Origin: Falsiroseomonas sp051433165
GTDB lineage: Bacteria; Pseudomonadota; Alphaproteobacteria; Acetobacterales; Acetobacteraceae
Assembly (NCBI RefSeq): GCF_051433165.1
Contig: NZ_JBHMFS010000019.1
Location: forward strand, 24,330 to 88,329
Direction: 5' to 3'
Length of the DNA: 64,000 nt
Below, one piece after another: positions 32,664 to 41,903 of the stretch (its first letter is position 1; every line of letters begins with the position of its first letter). The position numbers were made by a program, and so were the translations under genes. Below the pieces are notes generated by a model. The model worked only from the letters and a program-made list of their open reading frames with translations. It made no database searches and was not told the DNA's origin.

Positions 32664-34546
32664 CGGGACAGGGACGCCGCGCCAGGCGGCGCCTGGGCGA
32701 GGGATTCGAGGATATCGCGGAACAGCCGCGCCGGCAGGGTGCCGCCGCGCACATCGGCCATCGGCGTGGCGTCGTCATTGCCGAGCCACACGCCCGCCAC
32801 CAGCGTGCCGCCGCCATGCCCGGGTGGAGCTGCGGTGAAGCCCACGAACCAGGCGTCACGGGAATCCTGCGTCGTGCCGGTCTTGCCCGCCACCTGGCGG
32901 CCGCCCGGCGGCTGCGCGGCACGGCCGCTGCCGCGCGTCACCACCGATTCCAGCATCTGTCGCATCGCAGCCGCATGCTCCGGCGTGGTCACCCGCAGCA
33001 GGGTCGGCCGGCCGGACGGCACTGGCTGGCCATCGGCCCGCGCGGAGACCAGGCCGCGCGGTTCCGGCAGCAGGCCGCCATTGGCAAACGGCGCATAGGC
33101 GGCAACGAGGTCGAGCAGCGTCACCTCCCCGGTGCCGAGCGCCAGCGTCGCATCGCGCGGAAAGGGGCCGGGCAGGCCGAAGCGCTGGGCCGTGCCGGTG
33201 GCCGCCCGCGCGCCGCCGCCACGCGCCAGCACGCGCACCGCGGCGGTGTTCACCGAATGGGCCAGCGCCTCATCCAGCGTGATCTGGCCCTGGCTGCGCC
33301 AGCTTCCATTGCCGGGGCGCCAGCCGCCGAGGTTGACCGGGCCATCCGCCACACTGTCCCCCGGCCCCATCCCGGCCTCCAGCGCGGTGAGGAAGACGAA
33401 GGGCTTGAAGGCGGAACCCGGCTGCCGCCGGGCCTGGGTCGCGCGGTTGAACTGGCTGCGGCGATAATCCCGCCCGCCCGCCATGGCGCGCACCTGGCCG
33501 GTTTCCGCCTGCATCACCACCACCGCCCCCTGGCCGACGCCGGCCCGCGCACCGGGGCCGGCCAGCAGCGCCTCCAGCCGCTGTTCCACCACCGCCTGGA
33601 TTCGCAGGTCGAGCGAGGTTCGCAGCACCAGATCCGCATTGCCCGGGAAACGCGCGCCGACGTCATCCAGCACCCAATCCGCGAACCAGCCGGAATCGCG
33701 GGAGGGGCGCGGCGTGATGCGGATGCTCTCCGCCGCCAGAGTCGCCTGGCTCTGGGTGATGGCGCCGGTCTCCACCATCGCCCCCAGCACCTCCGCCGCC
33801 CGCCCGGCCGCGGCTTCCGGCGCGGAGCGCGGGTTGAGGCGGGAGGGCGCCTTGGGCAGGCCCATCAGCACGGCCGACTGCCACAGGTTCAGCCGCGCGG
33901 CAGGAATGCCAAAATACAGCCGCGCCGCGGCATCCACGCCGAAGGCGCCGCCGCCGAGATAGACGCGGTTCAGATAGATCTCGAGCAATTCGTCCTTGCT
34001 GAAGCGCCATTCCAGCCACAGCGCCATCACCGCCTCCTGCGCCTTGCGCCGGAAACTGCGCTCCGGCGTCAGGAACAGGTTCTTTGCGAGCTGCTGCGTC
34101 AGGGTGGAGCCGCCCTGGATGATCTGGCCGCCGGACCAGTTGACCCAGGCGGCGCGGGCGATGCCGATCGGGTCCAGCCCTAGATGTTGGTAAAAGCGCC
34201 GATCCTCGATGGCCAGCAGCGCCGCGGGCAGATGCGCCGGCAGCGCCGGCAGGCGCACGATCTGGCCATGCACATCGCCGGAGGTGGCGATGACGGCGCC
34301 ATTCGCCGCTTCCATCGTCACGCCGGCGCGGCGAGTCTGGCTCAGTGCCAGATCGGTGCGCGGCAGGTCCCAGACCAGCAGCAGCAGCACGGCGGCCACC
34401 GCCAGGCTGCCCCAGACCGAGATCAGCACCAGCAACCGCAGCCAGAACCAGGCCCGGCGCCCGGCCATGCGCCGCACCGGCGTAGCTACCGGGGCGACGG
34501 GTCGGGCGCGCGGAGTGGCGGGACGGGGGCGGGCAGTGCGGGCCAT
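32660..34546 (-). CDS. Bifunctional penicillin-binding protein, class A (PBP1-type)
   Basis: 628 aa with an N-terminal Arg/Pro-rich cytoplasmic tail, one membrane segment (about 32-62), a GT51 transglycosylase domain (IEDRRFYQHLGLD, GGSTLTQQLAKN, EIYLNRVYLGGG) and a transpeptidase domain with SxxK in PGSAFKPF, SxN in HSVNTA and KTG in AGKTGTTQ. It polymerises and cross-links peptidoglycan in the periplasm. It is somewhat shorter than PBP1a and lacks extra C-terminal modules. The coupled small histidine-kinase-like gene follows. Confidence 0.93.
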   Translation of the reverse strand: MARTARPRPATPRARPVAPVATPVRRMAGRRAWFWLRLLVLISVWGSLAVAAVLLLLVWDLPRTDLALSQTRRAGVTMEAANGAVIATSGDVHGQIVRLPALPAHLPAALLAIEDRRFYQHLGLDPIGIARAAWVNWSGGQIIQGGSTLTQQLAKNLFLTPERSFRRKAQEAVMALWLEWRFSKDELLEIYLNRVYLGGGAFGVDAAARLYFGIPAARLNLWQSAVLMGLPKAPSRLNPRSAPEAAAGRAAEVLGAMVETGAITQSQATLAAESIRITPRPSRDSGWFADWVLDDVGARFPGNADLVLRTSLDLRIQAVVEQRLEALLAGPGARAGVGQGAVVVMQAETGQVRAMAGGRDYRRSQFNRATQARRQPGSAFKPFVFLTALEAGMGPGDSVADGPVNLGGWRPGNGSWRSQGQITLDEALAHSVNTAAVRVLARGGGARAATGTAQRFGLPGPFPRDATLALGTGEVTLLDLVAAYAPFANGGLLPEPRGLVSARADGQPVPSGRPTLLRVTTPEHAAAMRQMLESVVTRGSGRAAQPPGGRQVAGKTGTTQDSRDAWFVGFTAAPPGHGGGTLVAGVWLGNDDATPMADVRGGTLPARLFRDILESLAQAPPGAASLSR

Positions 34547-34615
34547 CGGCGGCAGGCTTAGCGCAAATCCCTTGCCAGGGAACGCAAATCCTGTGCGCGA
34601 AGCCTTTGATTCCTC

Positions 34616-35548
34616 TCAGGCACCCACGCCCGGCACCGGCCCCACCTCCCGCGCCACCGACAGCAACGCGCGGCGCAGCCAGGCATGGCCGGGATCGGCC
34701 TCGAAGCGGCGATGGAAGATCAGGGACAGGCGGGTGTGCTTGAACTCCACCGGGCAGGGGCGCAGCGCCAGGCCGTAGGTTTCCGCCATGCGCTGCGCCA
34801 GGCGTGCGGACAGCGACATCACCATATCCGTCCGCGCCAGAATTTCCGGCACCGCGCCGAGATGCGCGACCACGGCGCCAAGCCGGCGGGGGAAGCCGGC
34901 CTCCCGCAGCGGCCCGTCCAGCGCGCCGTCGCGTGACCCGTTCGGCGAATGCAGCAGATGCGGGAAGGCAGTGAAGCGCTCCAGCGTCAGCGGCCCTTCC
35001 GCCAGCGGATGACCCTTCCGCACCAAGGTGAGGAAATTCTCCGGCAGTAGCCGCACGCGCGTGTAGAGCGCCGGCGGGTCGGGCAGCACGGCCACCGCCA
35101 GCTCCGCCTCCCCCCGCGCTAGCAGGTCCAGCGCATTGGTGCGGTCGGCGTGCCGCACGGCGAGCAGGGCGCGCGGCGCCTCCTGGTGCATCTGTTCCAG
35201 CAAGGGCGGCACCAGCACGCTTTCGGCATATTCGGACAGGGCCACGGTGAAGACGCGGTCCGTGGTCGCCGGGTCGAAGGGGGCGTGGTCGGCCAGCGTG
35301 GTCCGCAGCCGGTCCAGCACCTCCGCCACCGGGCCGGCCAGCGACAGGGCCAGGGCGGTGGGCTCCACCCCGCCGGGGCGGCGCAGGAACAGCTCGTCAT
35401 TCAGCGCCGCGCGCAGCCGGGCCAGCGCGTTGGAAACGGCGGGCTGCGACAGGTTCAGCTTCTGCGCCGCATGGGTCACATGGCGTTCACGCGCCACCGC
35501 ATCGAAGACGCGCAGCAGGTTCAGGTCGAGGGTCTGGAGGTCGGCCAA
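34616..35548 (-). CDS. LysR-family transcriptional regulator
   Basis: 310 aa. N-terminal winged HTH (LLRVFDAVARERHVTHAA, LSQPAVSNALARLRAAL) and a C-terminal substrate-binding domain. It is divergent from the DoxX gene at 35702, and the 153-base gap holds a T-N11-A inverted repeat at 35580-35602. It probably controls the DoxX gene and itself; the co-inducer is unknown. Confidence 0.9.
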   Translation of the reverse strand: MADLQTLDLNLLRVFDAVARERHVTHAAQKLNLSQPAVSNALARLRAALNDELFLRRPGGVEPTALALSLAGPVAEVLDRLRTTLADHAPFDPATTDRVFTVALSEYAESVLVPPLLEQMHQEAPRALLAVRHADRTNALDLLARGEAELAVAVLPDPPALYTRVRLLPENFLTLVRKGHPLAEGPLTLERFTAFPHLLHSPNGSRDGALDGPLREAGFPRRLGAVVAHLGAVPEILARTDMVMSLSARLAQRMAETYGLALRPCPVEFKHTRLSLIFHRRFEADPGHAWLRRALLSVAREVGPVPGVGA

Positions 35549-35579
35549 GGTCGGGGCATTCCGGATGCGAGCAGCGGCG

Positions 35580-35602
35580 CATCATTTGTGGTCGTGATGA
35601 TG
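35580..35602. promoter_or_regulatory. LysR-type operator (T-N11-A)
   Basis: CATCAT at 35580-35585 and ATGATG at 35597-35602 are a perfect inverted repeat separated by 11 bases, so the inner T and A keep the T-N11-A form of LysR boxes. It lies between the divergent LysR and DoxX genes. Confidence 0.6.
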
Positions 35603-35701
35603 GCTGTTCCATCCCCGCGTTGGAAGCACATGCCGTTGCGCCCCCATAACCGGCCCACACCGGGACGCAGACCGCGCCCCAACCTGGACGGAGCCACAGC
35701 C

Positions 35702-36139
35702 ATGACCCTCGACCCCCGCACCACCACCCCCTATGCCGCGCTGCTGCTGCGCGTGAGCATGGGCGTCCTGTTACTGGCCCATGGCCTGATGCTGAAGATC
35801 ATGACCTTCGGCTTCGCCGGCACGATGGGCTTCTTCGGCTCGCTCGGTTACCCGCCAATGCTGGGCGCCGTGGTGGCGGTGGCGGAGACGCTGGCCGGCA
35901 TCGCGCTGATCCTCGGCATCTGGGTGCGGCCGGTGAGCCTGCTGCTGCTGCCGATCATGATCGGCGCCACGGTTCAGCACCTCGGCGCCGGCTGGCTGTT
36001 CAGCAACCCGGGCGGCGGCTGGGAATTCCCGGCCTTTCTGACCGTGCTGCTGCTGGTGCAGGCGGGCCTCGGCGCCGGGGCGCATGCGGTGGATCTGGGC
36101 CGGCTGTCCGGCCGTGGCCAGGTTGCCGCGCGGGCCTGA
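35702..36139 (+). CDS. DoxX family membrane protein
   Basis: 145 aa with four membrane segments and the DoxX signature LLRVSMGVLLLAHGLMLK near the start. Members are linked to quinone-related redox or to sulfur oxidation. ATG 35702 was chosen; the upstream open frame reads through the LysR gene in antisense. Confidence 0.87.
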   Translation: MTLDPRTTTPYAALLLRVSMGVLLLAHGLMLKIMTFGFAGTMGFFGSLGYPPMLGAVVAVAETLAGIALILGIWVRPVSLLLLPIMIGATVQHLGAGWLFSNPGGGWEFPAFLTVLLLVQAGLGAGAHAVDLGRLSGRGQVAARA

Positions 36140-36143
36140 CGCC

Positions 36144-36587
36144 TCAGGTGCCGGTGGAGCCGAATCCGCCGGCACCGCGCGTCGTCTCGGGCAGCACGGC
36201 CACTTCCCGGAAGCGGGCGCGCACCACGGGCGCAACCACCGCCTGCGCGATCCGCATGCCGCGTTCGACCGTGAAGGGCTCCGTGCCGGCATTCATCACG
36301 ATCACCTGCAACTCGCCGCGATAATCCTCATCCACGGTACCCGGCGAATTGGGCAGGGTGATGCCGTGCTTCAGCGCCAGCCCCGACCGCGGCCGTACCT
36401 GCAATTCATGGTCGGGCGGCAGCGCAATGCACAGCCCCGTCGGCACCAGCACGCGGGCGCCGGGCGCGATGACCATGGGCGCGGCGACGGCGGCCAGAAG
36501 GTCCATGCCAGCCGCGCCGGGCGTGGCGTAGGCGGGCAGAGGCAGGCCCTCAGCATGCGGCAGGCGGGTGACCAGGATTTCGACCAT
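36144..36587 (-). CDS. dut: dUTP diphosphatase
   Basis: 147 aa trimeric dUTPase. All five motifs are present: GAAGMDLLA, PRSGLALKHG, NSPGTVDEDYRGEL, RGMRIAQAVV and the C-terminal GGFGSTGT. It hydrolyses dUTP to dUMP and keeps uracil out of DNA. The ATG at 36587 shares a base with the coaBC stop (TGATG), the common coaBC-dut pairing. Confidence 0.96.
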   Translation of the reverse strand: MVEILVTRLPHAEGLPLPAYATPGAAGMDLLAAVAAPMVIAPGARVLVPTGLCIALPPDHELQVRPRSGLALKHGITLPNSPGTVDEDYRGELQVIVMNAGTEPFTVERGMRIAQAVVAPVVRARFREVAVLPETTRGAGGFGSTGT

Positions 36588-37762
36588 CAGGCAAGACTCT
36601 CTGCAATTCGGGCGGCCAACCGCCGCGCGACCTCGTCCTTCGGCAGGCGAGGCCAATCCTCCACCCCGGCTTCCGTCACCAGATGCACGGTGTTTTCCGC
36701 ACCGCCCATCACATCGCCGGAGACGTCGTTCGCCACGATCCAGTCGCAGCCCTTGCGCCGGCGTTTTTCCTGCGCGTTGGGCACCACGTTTTCCGTCTCC
36801 GCGGCAAAGCCCACCACCAGTCTCGGGCGCTGCACCTGGCGCTGGGCGATGCTGGCCAGGATGTCCGGGTTCAGCGTCAGGGCCAGGTCGGGCGGCGGCG
36901 CGCCGGGGACCTTCTTCATTTTCTGCGCGGCCGCCTCGGCCGGGCGGAAATCGGCCACAGCGGCGGCGAAGACCGCGGCATCCGCCGGCAGCGCGGCCTC
37001 GACGGCCGCCAGCATGTCCCGCGCGCTTTCGATCCGCACCACCGTCACCCCCGCCGGGTCCGGCACCGCGACCGGGCCACTGACCAGCGTCACGCGCGCG
37101 CCCAGCGCGGCCAGCGCCGCGGCGATGGCATGGCCCTGCCTGCCGCTGCTGCGATTGGCGATGTAGCGCACCGGGTCGATGGTTTCGTGAGTCGGCCCGC
37201 TGGTCACCACCACATGCCGCCGGGCCAAGGGGCCGCTGGCCAGCAGGCCCTGGATGGCAGCGAGGATGGCGGCCGGTTCCGCCAGCCGGCCGGGGCCGCT
37301 TTCCGGCTCCGCCATCGGCCCGTCCTCCGGCCCCACCACCACCACGCCGCGCGCCGCCAGCGTCTTCATGTTGGCGATGGTCGCCGGGTGCGCCCACATC
37401 GCCGGGTTCATCGCCGGCGCCACCAGCACCTTCGCCCGCGTCGCCAGCAGCACGGTTGAGGCCAGGTCATCCGCCAGCCCCGCCGCCATCTTCGCCAGCA
37501 GATCGGCCGAGGCCGGCGCCACCACCACCAGGTCCGGCGCGCGCGCCAGGCGGATGTGGCCGATCTCGGCCTCCGCCGCCCAGAGGTCGTCATGCACCCG
37601 GGCGCCCGAGATCGCGGCCAGCGCCTCCTTCGTCACGAAGCGGGCGCCGCCGGCGGTCAGGATGGGCGTCACGGCATGGCCGGCCCGGCGGGCCAGGCGC
37701 ACCAGTTCCAGCGCCTTATAGGCGGCGACGCTGCCGGAGACGACGAGAAGCAGATGGGACAT
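36587..37762 (-). CDS. coaBC: Bifunctional phosphopantothenoylcysteine decarboxylase / phosphopantothenate-cysteine ligase
   Basis: 391 aa. The CoaC half is an FMN flavodoxin-like decarboxylase (SGSVAAYKALELVR, the His of CoaC in VHDDLWA region, APAMNPAMW). The CoaB half has TSGPTHETIDPVRYIANRSSG, VSGPV and the KKVPG loop. It makes 4'-phosphopantetheine from phosphopantothenate and cysteine for CoA. ATG 37762 was used; upstream in-frame codons are shadow. Confidence 0.95.
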   Translation of the reverse strand: MSHLLLVVSGSVAAYKALELVRLARRAGHAVTPILTAGGARFVTKEALAAISGARVHDDLWAAEAEIGHIRLARAPDLVVVAPASADLLAKMAAGLADDLASTVLLATRAKVLVAPAMNPAMWAHPATIANMKTLAARGVVVVGPEDGPMAEPESGPGRLAEPAAILAAIQGLLASGPLARRHVVVTSGPTHETIDPVRYIANRSSGRQGHAIAAALAALGARVTLVSGPVAVPDPAGVTVVRIESARDMLAAVEAALPADAAVFAAAVADFRPAEAAAQKMKKVPGAPPPDLALTLNPDILASIAQRQVQRPRLVVGFAAETENVVPNAQEKRRRKGCDWIVANDVSGDVMGGAENTVHLVTEAGVEDWPRLPKDEVARRLAARIAESLA

Positions 37763-37788
37763 GCCGCGGAGGCTAGACCGAGACGGGT

Positions 37789-39822
37789 TCAGCCTCCACC
37801 CCGCGCCACCACGCGCTGCGCCGCTTCCCGCCACGCCGCCCAGGCGCGATCCGCCTCCGCCCCCGTGCGCCCGGCGGCGACGGAGGCCGTGTTCAGCGCC
37901 CCCCGCGCCTGCTCCCGCTGCGCGCCGCTGCGATCCTCCACCGCCTGGCGCGCCCGCCCGAGCGCAGCCTCGGCGGCGGCATGGGCGCGGGCGGCGCTGC
38001 GGAATTCATCCATAAGGCGGCGCGCGGCGGCGAAAAGCTCGACCAGTGCGGCAAGGTCGGCGCGGCCCGGCGCCTCCGCCGGCAGCCCCGCCAGCACGTC
38101 GCGCAGCGCGAAAAGCCGGTCCGTGCCGCCGGGCAGGCGGGCGATGTCGCGGTCCAGCGCCAGCTCGCGCCAGATCGGCGGCAGCGGCTCCGCCAGCGCG
38201 GCGTCCCATAGCGGGATGCTCTGCGCCTGGCTGCGTTCCCATTCCCAGTTCAGCGTGGTCGGTGCACCGGGCAGATGGGCGCCGACGCGCAGGCCGAAAT
38301 CGCCTTCCGCCAGCGGCGTGAAGCGCGGCGTTTCCCCCCGCCGTGCCGGTAGATCCACCACGATGCGGCCGCGCGTGGTGCCGGCATCCACCGCCATCGT
38401 CACGGTGTGCACCTGCCGCAGCGTCACCGCCACCTGGCCACGGCGCAGCGCGACGGAGACGGGCGCGCCCGCATTCCGTCGCGCCACGGTGTATTGCACG
38501 TCCCGGTCCCGCGCGAAGGCGACCAGCCTTGTCTCCCCCGGTGGCGTGGCCGGCAGTTCCGCATCGCCGAGGAAGCCGCCCGCCTCCGCCCCCGTGCGGC
38601 CATAGACCGTGGCCAGCCCGGCCGGCAGCGGGCCTTCGGTGCCGTTGATGATCTGCACCGCCTGCAACGGATGCCGCGCGCCGAGGTCCTGCACCCACCA
38701 GACCCGCTCCGCCGCCAGCCTGGCATCGAGGAAGGGCAGGTTCGCCGTCTCCCCGGCGCGGATCGTCACCGGATCGGCCAAGGTGAAGGCGACGCGGCCG
38801 AGCGAGGCGGCGGCCACCGCCTGCGCCGCCGGGGGCGCTGCATCGGCAATGCTGGTGGGCGCGGTCCGCATCATGCGGGATTCCATCGCCGGAGCCGGGG
38901 CAGGCGCCGGGCTTGGCATGGCGGCGGGCGGCGGCATCGGGCTGCCGCCGCTATCCGGCCGCACCTCCACCGGGCCGCTGCCCAGTATCGGCAGTTCCGG
39001 GCGCGGCAGCAGCACCGGCGTGTACAGCGCCTGGCGGAAGGAGGCCGCCTCGCCCGAGACCAGCGACAGGCGGATGCGGTCCCAGTCGGCCCCGCTGTGA
39101 TTCTCCACCACCGCCCAGCCCATCAGCCGCGCCTCCGCGCCTTCTTCCCCCATCCCCGGCACCACCAGGCGCCAGGAGGGTTTCCACAGCGGCGCGCCGG
39201 CGACGTAGCTCAGCGTCACCTCCCGCGGCGCGGCGGCGCCGGGGCGCAGCGCGACGGACAGGCGGCGGGTCTCGGTGCCGCGCATCTCGGCCAACGCCTC
39301 CGCCGCGCGGGTGAGGCGGGCGGCGAGGTCGTCCTCCAGCAGCCGCACCTCCTCATGCTCCCGCAGCATCAGGCTGCGCAGGCCGGTGGGGGTGAGCAGG
39401 GTGAGGCGCAGCAGGGCATCCTTGCCCTCCGACGCCTCGGCGATGCGGCCTTCGGATTCGCCCACGGCCACGCGCTGGCCGCGCAGCGCGTTCAGCAGGC
39501 TGGCACGGCTGGCGAAATCCTCGGCCTTCACGGGCAGGCCGCGAAACGCCTCGGCGGCGAGGTCCTGGGCCGGCAGGCGCAGCCCCTCCACCCGCCCGGC
39601 GGGGTCGGCCACCACCAGGGAGCGCAGGATGTCGTCCACATCGGCCAGCGGCACGCGGAAGACCAGCGCCGGATCGTCGGGCGCCACCGGCCCGGCGCGG
39701 TCGATCTGCGCCAACCCGGCGGAGGACAGCGTGACACCCCGCACCGGCAGTTCCGCGGCCCATGGCGCGCCCATGGCGGTGCCGGCGAGCAGGAGGCTAA
39801 GGAAGCCGAGGCGAGGCATCAT
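37789..39822 (-). CDS. DUF4139 domain protein
   Basis: 677 aa with a signal peptide (LGFLSLLLAGTAMGAPWAAELP). The N-terminal half has strands followed by a coiled segment. The DUF4139 core is in the second half: VTLSYVAGAPLWKPSWRL, GWAVVENHSGADWDRIRLSLVSG (quoted in part), then a Pro/Ala linker (PAPAPAPAM) and a beta-rich tail. The family is related to mucoidy-inhibitor proteins; function is unknown. Very likely exported. Confidence 0.85.
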   Translation of the reverse strand: MMPRLGFLSLLLAGTAMGAPWAAELPVRGVTLSSAGLAQIDRAGPVAPDDPALVFRVPLADVDDILRSLVVADPAGRVEGLRLPAQDLAAEAFRGLPVKAEDFASRASLLNALRGQRVAVGESEGRIAEASEGKDALLRLTLLTPTGLRSLMLREHEEVRLLEDDLAARLTRAAEALAEMRGTETRRLSVALRPGAAAPREVTLSYVAGAPLWKPSWRLVVPGMGEEGAEARLMGWAVVENHSGADWDRIRLSLVSGEAASFRQALYTPVLLPRPELPILGSGPVEVRPDSGGSPMPPPAAMPSPAPAPAPAMESRMMRTAPTSIADAAPPAAQAVAAASLGRVAFTLADPVTIRAGETANLPFLDARLAAERVWWVQDLGARHPLQAVQIINGTEGPLPAGLATVYGRTGAEAGGFLGDAELPATPPGETRLVAFARDRDVQYTVARRNAGAPVSVALRRGQVAVTLRQVHTVTMAVDAGTTRGRIVVDLPARRGETPRFTPLAEGDFGLRVGAHLPGAPTTLNWEWERSQAQSIPLWDAALAEPLPPIWRELALDRDIARLPGGTDRLFALRDVLAGLPAEAPGRADLAALVELFAAARRLMDEFRSAARAHAAAEAALGRARQAVEDRSGAQREQARGALNTASVAAGRTGAEADRAWAAWREAAQRVVARGGG

Positions 39823-39852
39823 GGGCGGTGGTCCCTGTCGGTTTGTGCGGGT

Positions 39853-40794
39853 TCAGCCGCCCGGCGCACCCTGGGTATTGACGTACAGGCTGTACAGCGA
39901 ATGCGCGGCCGCCATGAACAGCCGGTTCCGGTGCCGCCCGCCGAAGCAGACATTGGCGCAGCGTTCCGGCAGATCGATGAAGCCGATGGCGGTGCCGGCG
40001 GCGTTGAACACCTTCACCCCATCCATCCCCGGCCCGCCCATGCCCCAGCCGCACCAGAGGTTGCCGTCCACATCCACCCGGAAGCCATCCGGCGTTTCGC
40101 CCGGCGCGCATTTCACGAAGACGCGGCGGTTGCTCAGCGTGGTCCCGGCGCAATCATAGGCCAGGATGTTGCGCGGCTCCGACCGGCTTTCGATGACGTA
40201 CAGGATGGATTCGTCCGGGCTGAAGGCGAGGCCGTTCGGATGGTCCACATCATCCGCCACCAGCGTGATTTTCCCCAAATCGCCATCCACGCGGTAGACG
40301 TTCGTGTGCGGCAATTCGGGCGTGGCCTTTTCGCCCTCATAGAAGCCGCCGATGCCGAAGGGTGGATCGGTGAACCAGATGCTGCCATCCGACTTCACCA
40401 CCACGTCGTTCGGGCTGTTCAGCCGCTTGCCCTGGTAGCTGTCGGCGATCACCGTGATCGCGCCGTCATATTCGTGGCGAATGACGCGCCGCCCGCCATG
40501 CTCGCAGGCGACGATACGGCCCTGGCGGTCCCGCGTATGGCCGTTGGCGTTGCCGGATGGTTTGCGGAACTGGCTGACCTGGCCGGTTTCCTCATCCCAG
40601 CGCAGCACGCGGTTGTTGGGGATGTCGGACCACAGCAGGCAGCGCTGGTCACCGAGCCAGACCGGACCTTCCCCCCAGCGACTGCCGGTCCAGAGCCTTT
40701 CCACCGAGGATAGCGGCAGGCGCAGCTTGTTGAAGGCCGGGTCCAGCGTGCGGATGGCGGGGTCCGGGTAGCGCAGGCTTTCCTGCCAGGTCAT
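39853..40794 (-). CDS. SMP-30/gluconolactonase family protein
   Basis: 313 aa beta-propeller lactonase. Metal-binding segments are WGEGPVWLGDQ, LNSPNDVVVKSDGSIWFTD and HPNGLAFSPDE. It hydrolyses sugar lactones; cytoplasmic, as no signal is present at the chosen start. ATG 40794 follows AGGAGGATAGTGCC, a good ribosome-binding site. It is divergent from the epimerase gene that opens the next catabolic region. Confidence 0.9.
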   Translation of the reverse strand: MTWQESLRYPDPAIRTLDPAFNKLRLPLSSVERLWTGSRWGEGPVWLGDQRCLLWSDIPNNRVLRWDEETGQVSQFRKPSGNANGHTRDRQGRIVACEHGGRRVIRHEYDGAITVIADSYQGKRLNSPNDVVVKSDGSIWFTDPPFGIGGFYEGEKATPELPHTNVYRVDGDLGKITLVADDVDHPNGLAFSPDESILYVIESRSEPRNILAYDCAGTTLSNRRVFVKCAPGETPDGFRVDVDGNLWCGWGMGGPGMDGVKVFNAAGTAIGFIDLPERCANVCFGGRHRNRLFMAAAHSLYSLYVNTQGAPGG

Positions 40795-40877
40795 GGCACT
40801 ATCCTCCTTTGTGCCGGCGGTCTTGGCGCCGGGCGGTGTCCTCGCCATGCTGGCCCGATATGGGCGGGAGGGAAACC

Positions 40878-41903
40878 ATGGGCGATCTGCCACGACGCAT
40901 CGCGGATGAGGCGACGCTGGAGGAGGTGATGTCGCGGCCCGACCCGGCCTTGCTGGCCGACCTCGCCCAGGTGCCGGGCGACCTGCTGGTGCTCGGCGCC
41001 GCCGGCAAGATGGGGCCGACGCTGTGCCGCCTGGCCAAGCGCGCGGACCCGGCGCGGCGCGTGATTGCCGTGGCGCGCTGGTCCGAGGCCGGGCTGCGCG
41101 AACGGATGGAGGGCTGGGGCATCGAGTGCCTGGCCGCCGATCTGATGGACGACGCGGCGCTGGTCGCGCTGCCGGATGCCCCGAATGTCGTGTTCATGGC
41201 GGCGATGAAATTCGGCAGCACGGGGAATGAGGCGCCGACCTGGGCAATGAATGTCCAGCTTCCGGCCCGCGTCGCCGCGCGCTGGGCCGCGTCGCGAATC
41301 GTGTTCTTTTCCACCGGCAATGTGCAGCCGATGTGGCCGGTGAACGGCCCGGCGCCGGATGAGGATGCGACGCCATCCCCGATCGGCGATTATGCGGCGA
41401 GCTGCCTGGGCCGCGAGCGCGCCTTCCAGCATGCCGCCGCCACCCGCGGCACGCGCTGCTTCGGCATCCGCCTGAACTACGCGATCGATCTGCGCTATGG
41501 CGTGCTGCATGACATCGCGACGAAAGTCGCGTCAGGCACGCCGGTGCCGCTGGCGATGGGCCATGCCAATGTCATCTGGCAGGGCGATGCCAATGCCTGG
41601 ACGCTGCGCGCCCTGGCCCGCGCCGATGCCACCTGCCCGATCCTGAACGTGACGGGGCCGGAGACCGTCTCCATCCGCTGGCTGGCCGAGCAGTTCGCGC
41701 AGCGGCTGGACCGCACCGCCGAATTCACCGGGACGGAGGCGCCGACGGCTCTGCTATCCAACGCCGCCCGCGCCTTCCAGGCCTTCGGCTATCCCAGCGT
41801 GCCGCTGCTGACGCTGGTGGATTGGGTGGCGGATTGGGTGGCGAGCGGCGGCCGCGCGCTCGGCAAGGCCACCAAGTTCGAGGTTCGGGATGGCCGTTTC
41901 TAG
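40878..41903 (+). CDS. NAD-dependent epimerase/dehydratase family protein
   Basis: 341 aa short-chain extended Rossmann protein. The dinucleotide motif is VLGAAGKMGPTL. The usual catalytic YxxxK is not evident: the tract reads SPIGDYAASCLGRER. FFSTGNVQPMWPV shows the expected Ser/Thr strand. It may therefore act as a dehydrogenase or isomerase with a changed site. ATG 40878 has GGGAGGGAAACC upstream. It overlaps the TetR gene, so enzyme and regulator are coupled. Confidence 0.85.
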   Translation: MGDLPRRIADEATLEEVMSRPDPALLADLAQVPGDLLVLGAAGKMGPTLCRLAKRADPARRVIAVARWSEAGLRERMEGWGIECLAADLMDDAALVALPDAPNVVFMAAMKFGSTGNEAPTWAMNVQLPARVAARWAASRIVFFSTGNVQPMWPVNGPAPDEDATPSPIGDYAASCLGRERAFQHAAATRGTRCFGIRLNYAIDLRYGVLHDIATKVASGTPVPLAMGHANVIWQGDANAWTLRALARADATCPILNVTGPETVSIRWLAEQFAQRLDRTAEFTGTEAPTALLSNAARAFQAFGYPSVPLLTLVDWVADWVASGGRALGKATKFEVRDGRF

